This document shows, one piece after another, positions 60,978-64,000 of a stretch of DNA of 64,000 bases. The translations under genes were made by a program, and so were the position numbers. How positions within the stretch are numbered: position 1 is the stretch's first letter; every line of letters begins with the position of its first letter. The stretch is from NCBI RefSeq assembly GCF_002929825.1, contig NZ_PJJN01000030.1, positions 153,424 to 217,423 on the forward strand, written 5' to 3'. The stretch is from Cryobacterium sp. Y29. Lineage in GTDB: Bacteria > Actinomycetota > Actinomycetes > Actinomycetales > Microbacteriaceae. Below the pieces are notes generated by a model, which saw nothing but the letters and a program-made list of their open reading frames with translations, had not been told where the DNA came from and did no database searches.

Positions 60978-61610
60978 ATGTGGCAGGCAGTACTGACGCA
61001 ATTTTTGCCAAACTACCTCGGACAGGCGCGTGGGTTCGCGCCCCGCAATGGGGCACTCGGGCTCACGCCGCATGTAGCCGAACGACATAGGATCGAAAAG
61101 ATTAGTCAGGGTCGGGCATTGGACGAAATGGAACTGCTGTGGGTTGTCGGGAACGAATACTTCGGATCGTCGTTCGCTAAGTGTGGGTTGGGCGGGACCA
61201 CAGTTCCAGCTCGGCTAGCGCGAGAGCCGCAGAACCGCGCCGACAAGAATGCTGTCGGCGCGCACATCGGTAGGGCTCAGGTCGGCTACTTGTCAGCTGC
61301 CAGAGCAGAGAAGATCGTCAGATGGATCGACTCAGTAGGCGGGTCGTTCGACACGACAGTGACATACCGCGACGGCGGTGCTGACGTCTTTGTCCTCGCT
61401 GATTGGGTGGCGACACCTCGAGCCGAGAAGGTCAATGTCCAGCAGACCAAGAAGTACCAGAGCGAACTCGTTGCGTTGGGCGTGGGCGACCACCAATGCA
61501 AGGTAGTCGCCGATGGTGAGCAGGTGAACGTTGTTGTCGGCGAGGTCGTCGTCGGAAGACTGCACCCGAAGCAACTCGGCCTAAGCTGGCGCGAGTATTG
61601 CCCTTTTTGA
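60978..61610 (+). CDS. HIRAN domain protein
   Basis: 210 residues. A HIRAN domain covers about residues 54-115: LLWVVGNEYFGSSF, LAREPQNRADKNAVGAHI and AQVGYLSAARAEKI are the classical strands. HIRAN binds 3' ends of single-stranded DNA or occurs alone in phage and bacterial proteins. The region before it (about 50 residues) and the beta-rich C-terminus (VVADGEQVNVVVGEVVVGRL) have no known match. It is cargo of the decayed integrative element. The ATG at 60978 lacks a strong ribosome site. Confidence 0.72.
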   Translation: MWQAVLTQFLPNYLGQARGFAPRNGALGLTPHVAERHRIEKISQGRALDEMELLWVVGNEYFGSSFAKCGLGGTTVPARLAREPQNRADKNAVGAHIGRAQVGYLSAARAEKIVRWIDSVGGSFDTTVTYRDGGADVFVLADWVATPRAEKVNVQQTKKYQSELVALGVGDHQCKVVADGEQVNVVVGEVVVGRLHPKQLGLSWREYCPF

Positions 61611-61742
61611 AAGGGATCTTCTCCCGTTAGTCGAGCGTGTCCTCGAGCCCATAGCTGCGCCGACCGGGGCTCGCTCCGGGCTTACGATTCCGGTGAAATG
61701 GCCAGCTTCAAGCCGTGAATCACCGCGAAAAAGGGAGATCGA

Positions 61743-62324
61743 TTGTCATACACAGACACAAAAGCGCCGTGGCATTCAGGGCGACGGGTGATTGAGGGCG
61801 CTCTCGTTTTGTGCCTGATCCTCCCTCTTTCGGCGTGCTCAGGCTCGCGCCCGGATATCCGAGAGGAGGCCATGTTCGAGGCTCGGATCACCATAGAGAA
61901 GGTTTCCGCCCTCGCCGTCGAAAGCGCTATTGGTCACAACCTCGACAGCTACTTGGATGCGGTGTCCACAGGAGACGTCTGGCCCAAGCCGGCATTCGCC
62001 ACAATCCGCGAGGACACAGATGAACAGACCCCCAGCTGGGCTCGCGGTGCGGCATTCGGGGCGGTAGTCGATCGATCAAAGTCCTATCCGAAGGTGCTGG
62101 TTAGCTACGCCGCCTCGGGGCAGAGCTCCACTGGAAGCGGATTCAATACGTGGGTTGCCGACGTGTTGGTTTGCGTCAGCATCGAGGTCGAGTTCGTGGG
62201 CGACCGGGTTGATTCATACATGCCACCGTCTATCGTTGCCGTGGAATGCCCCGCCGACGTACAAAAATACTTTGGCGGAAACGAATTGGTCACGCTTGAG
62301 GAAGTGTTCGCAGCATCTCCATGA
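61743..62324 (+). CDS. Hypothetical lipoprotein
   Basis: 193 residues from a TTG at 61743 (GGGAGAT upstream). The signal sequence (VIEGALVLCLILPLSACSG) ends in the lipobox LSAC. The mature part is a soluble alpha/beta domain with no recognised family; two Cys (VCVSI, VECPADV) could pair. Exported and lipid-anchored. The next gene is another small lipoprotein; both lie inside the integrative-element remnant. Confidence 0.68.
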   Translation: MSYTDTKAPWHSGRRVIEGALVLCLILPLSACSGSRPDIREEAMFEARITIEKVSALAVESAIGHNLDSYLDAVSTGDVWPKPAFATIREDTDEQTPSWARGAAFGAVVDRSKSYPKVLVSYAASGQSSTGSGFNTWVADVLVCVSIEVEFVGDRVDSYMPPSIVAVECPADVQKYFGGNELVTLEEVFAASP

Positions 62325-62412
62325 CGTTGGCGATCTCACCGGAATCGTAGGGCTGGCTCGCTCGTCCGGGAAGAAATTCGTCGCATTCTCCTCAGAGAAA
62401 GGAGGAGATTCA

Positions 62413-62856
62413 ATGGCTGGCCGGGCAATCGCAGTTTCGCTTATCTCGATCGCACTTGCTTCAGCTTTGACGGGCTGCTCATCTCCATCCGAGCCGGCGC
62501 CGTCTGCCGAGACCATCGTCGACACCTTCGTCTCGGATGGGCTCGCGATAACGGAGCCTCGTGACAACACCGATGTGTGGTGCCGACTCAGGGTGCATGT
62601 AGGTGATTGCGTCCAATTCTTCACTACGGAGGAAATGCAGATAGTGACGTACTCGTCAGCAGACGACGTGGCCGAATTCCGCTACGGAGTTGTCGGCCAT
62701 ACGGTTGCAACGTCAGAGGCAGCAGCGGAATACTATTTCGCCAGCAACGGCAACGTTGTCCTCTCCTCTGCGGGCAGGGAATTGACCCCGGAGCAAGCCG
62801 CCGGGTACCTCAACTCTCTGGAAGCATTTCTCGCGTCGACGGAAATTTCGCAATAG
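62413..62856 (+). CDS. Hypothetical lipoprotein
   Basis: 147 residues from the ATG at 62413, with AAGGAGGAG upstream, which decides the start. Lipobox LTGC at about residue 22; a Ser/Pro linker; and a small domain with WCRLRVHVGDCVQFF (Cys pair) and a C-terminal helix (LTPEQAAGYLNSLEAFLAS). No family recognised. It follows the previous lipoprotein by 88 bases. Confidence 0.7.
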   Translation: MAGRAIAVSLISIALASALTGCSSPSEPAPSAETIVDTFVSDGLAITEPRDNTDVWCRLRVHVGDCVQFFTTEEMQIVTYSSADDVAEFRYGVVGHTVATSEAAAEYYFASNGNVVLSSAGRELTPEQAAGYLNSLEAFLASTEISQ

Positions 62857-62985
62857 GCAAGCTTCTCTCCGAGCGACAAATGTCGCCGGTCCAACCCGCA
62901 AGCGACGCCGCCGCGTAATTGCGCTGGTCGCCGGACTGTCCGCACTTCGTGGCAGGAGTCCGAGCTGGACTGTCACGTGACAGGT

Positions 62986-63031
62986 GTGCCCCCAGGCAGA
63001 TTCGAACTGCCGCCTCTGCCTCCGGAGGGCG
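62986..63031 (-). tRNA. 3' fragment of tRNA-Arg(CCG), probable att site
   Basis: Read on the minus strand, GCCCTCCGGAGGC looks like the 3' side of an anticodon arm with loop CTCCGGA (anticodon CCG). It is followed by the T arm GGCAG-TTCGAAT-CTGCC and the acceptor strand TGGGGGCAC. The matching 5' GCCCCCA and D arm are absent upstream. This is a tRNA-Arg(CCG)-like 3' end without its 5' half, as left at one boundary of an element that integrated into a tRNA gene. Apart from this and the following repeat, 62857-63444 holds no supportable gene. Confidence 0.55.
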
Positions 63032-63135
63032 AACCACGCTGCAGACGTGGTCAGTGACCAAGAACAAAATACCCGATTCGAGGCCATTTATGGATCACAC
63101 AAATGTCCACCACTACTCATGCACTGCCTGCCAGT

Positions 63136-63157
63136 TGTGGGCAGAATGTGGGCAGAA
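63136..63157. repeat. 11-bp direct repeat near the att site
   Basis: TGTGGGCAGAA at 63136-63146 is repeated exactly at 63147-63157, about 105 bases from the tRNA fragment. Such GTGGGCA direct repeats near an attachment site resemble arm-type binding sites of tyrosine integrases. A short GGGGAA-type tract follows at about 63252-63275. Confidence 0.55.
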
Positions 63158-63444
63158 TTCGAGTCGTCCGCCTGAGCGTCAGAACACGCGGGGTTGCGTC
63201 GTTCGCCCGCCGCGTTGCGGGCGAACTTACGGCGGTGTGCGAAGCTCGACAGGGGAAGGGGAAGGGGAAGGGGGAGCATTGAATGGGTGGTGACCGTCTG
63301 GAGGTGATGCACTTGGCCGAAAATGGCGTTGCTGCCTGGCCTGATCGGCTGTATGTCGGCCTGGAGCTCGTCGACGGCCCGCACTGAGTCGTCAGGCCGT
63401 CGAACCGTCAGCGCCGGTGCGCGGTAACGATGCAGCTGACCCGG

Positions 63445-64000
63445 CTAGTGCTCGCCGCCGAGGTTGCCGGCGAGGCGGGAATGTAGTTCGTGGCTCGCCT
63501 CGTTCAATCCCTCGATGACGACGCGCTTGTCGTGCCGCTCATACTTGTGGGTGATGGCGTCGAGGGTGGCGACGGTGGAGGCATCCCAGATGTGTGATGC
63601 CGATAGATCGATAATGATGCGGTCGGGGTCGTCGGCGTATTCGAACTGGGTCATGAGGTCGTTGCTTGAGGCGAAGAACAGCGCTCCGGTCACGGTGTAG
63701 TACGCGGTCGGCACGGGTTGGTCGAGTTCAACTGTGCGTTCCACCCGGGCTAGGTGGGCGACTCGGCGCGCGAAGGCGACCATCGCCACGATCACGCCGG
63801 CGACGACGCCGATGGCCAGGTTGTGGGTGAGAACGATGATGACGACCGTGGTGATCATGACGGTGGTCTCGCTCCCCGGCATCCGCTTGAGAGTTGACAA
63901 GCGGATGCTGTGCCAGTCAAAGGTCAGATACGACACGATGATCATCACCGCGACTAGGGCGGCCATGGGCACGACGGCGAGTATGTCGCCGAGGCCGAGT
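63445..64000 (-). CDS. SulP family anion transporter, C-terminal part (partial)
   Basis: The frame is open to the window edge; about 185 codons are visible, so the N-terminal two thirds lie outside. The last membrane helices (PMAALVAVMIIVSYLTF, TTVMITTVVIIVLTHNLAIGVVAGVIVA) are followed by a STAS domain with TVTGALFFASSNDLMTQFEY, IIIDLSASHIWDASTVATLD and VVIEGLNEASHELHSRL. SulP proteins transport sulfate, bicarbonate or other anions, and the STAS domain is the regulatory module. The ATG at 63972 is internal. Confidence 0.93.
   Translation of the reverse strand, partial: LGLGDILAVVPMAALVAVMIIVSYLTFDWHSIRLSTLKRMPGSETTVMITTVVIIVLTHNLAIGVVAGVIVAMVAFARRVAHLARVERTVELDQPVPTAYYTVTGALFFASSNDLMTQFEYADDPDRIIIDLSASHIWDASTVATLDAITHKYERHDKRVVIEGLNEASHELHSRLAGNLGGEH

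Noticed and set aside
62975..63060. Complete tRNA gene
   Set aside because: Only the 3' half can be folded; the 5' acceptor strand and D arm are missing, so only a fragment is reported.

Overview
The window looks like part of a chromosome of a high-GC actinobacterium, most likely a Microbacteriaceae member of the Cryobacterium / Salinibacterium / Leifsonia kind. The pointers are a DUF222-HNH (13E12-type) nuclease, a 1616-residue NAD-type glutamate dehydrogenase, a mycoredoxin-like protein, frequent GTG starts and strong GGAGG-type ribosome sites. A secreted DUF3494 ice-binding protein fits a cold habitat. The genus is an inference; no database was searched.

Layout. 1-4.9 kb: PadR regulator plus UbiB/AarF kinase-like protein, an HNH nuclease with downstream tandem repeats, and a HAD-fold protein without its catalytic aspartates. 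5.3-13.2 kb: a catabolic island with a polar amino-acid/peptide ABC transporter, two M20 peptidases, an imidazolonepropionase-like amidohydrolase and an IclR regulator. Six genes read leftward and one diverges rightward from a shared control region. 13.2-29.8 kb: cell-wall transglycosylase-like protein, glutamate dehydrogenase, redox and small conserved proteins, ice-binding protein with a structured leader, phosphatases, a TauE-type exporter, an orphan DarT-like ADP-ribosyltransferase, MOSC, Dps and aldo/keto reductase. 29.8-34.6 kb: SNF2 helicase and prolyl oligopeptidase.

34.7-45.1 kb: a leftward histidine-utilisation operon (hutU - 40-codon ORF - hutF - hutI). It is split between hutF and hutI by a 6.2-kb insertion bounded by inverted repeats and two damaged ISAzo13-like transposase remnants. 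The cargo is one gene: a 1690-residue six-cupredoxin multicopper oxidase fused to a membrane-spanning N-terminus. Its copper motifs are in permuted order, and a direct-repeat operator lies upstream. This is the most striking part of the window.

45.2-54.8 kb: DUF2277 protein, two paralogous membrane proteins, a lower-GC HsdR-N-like nuclease, decayed hydrolase and metalloprotease genes, threonine synthase with an overlapping mini zinc-ribbon gene, isocitrate lyase with a strong terminator, and DUF808. 55-58.3 kb: a three-gene overlapping operon (YraQ-type permease, TIGR03943 protein, membrane-anchored propeller-like protein). 58.5-60.5 kb: a lipoprotein and a secreted left-handed beta-helix protein whose start region is a tandem array of Shine-Dalgarno/ATG units. 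60.6-63.2 kb: debris of an integrative element (integrase C-terminus with Tyr replaced by Asp, HIRAN protein, lipoproteins, tRNA-Arg 3' fragment). The window ends inside a SulP-family transporter.

Functionally the region is mostly nitrogen and carbon scavenging (peptides, histidine, glutamate, glyoxylate shunt) interrupted by mobile DNA. All coordinates and motifs come from reading the sequence; family names are from memory of conserved motifs.
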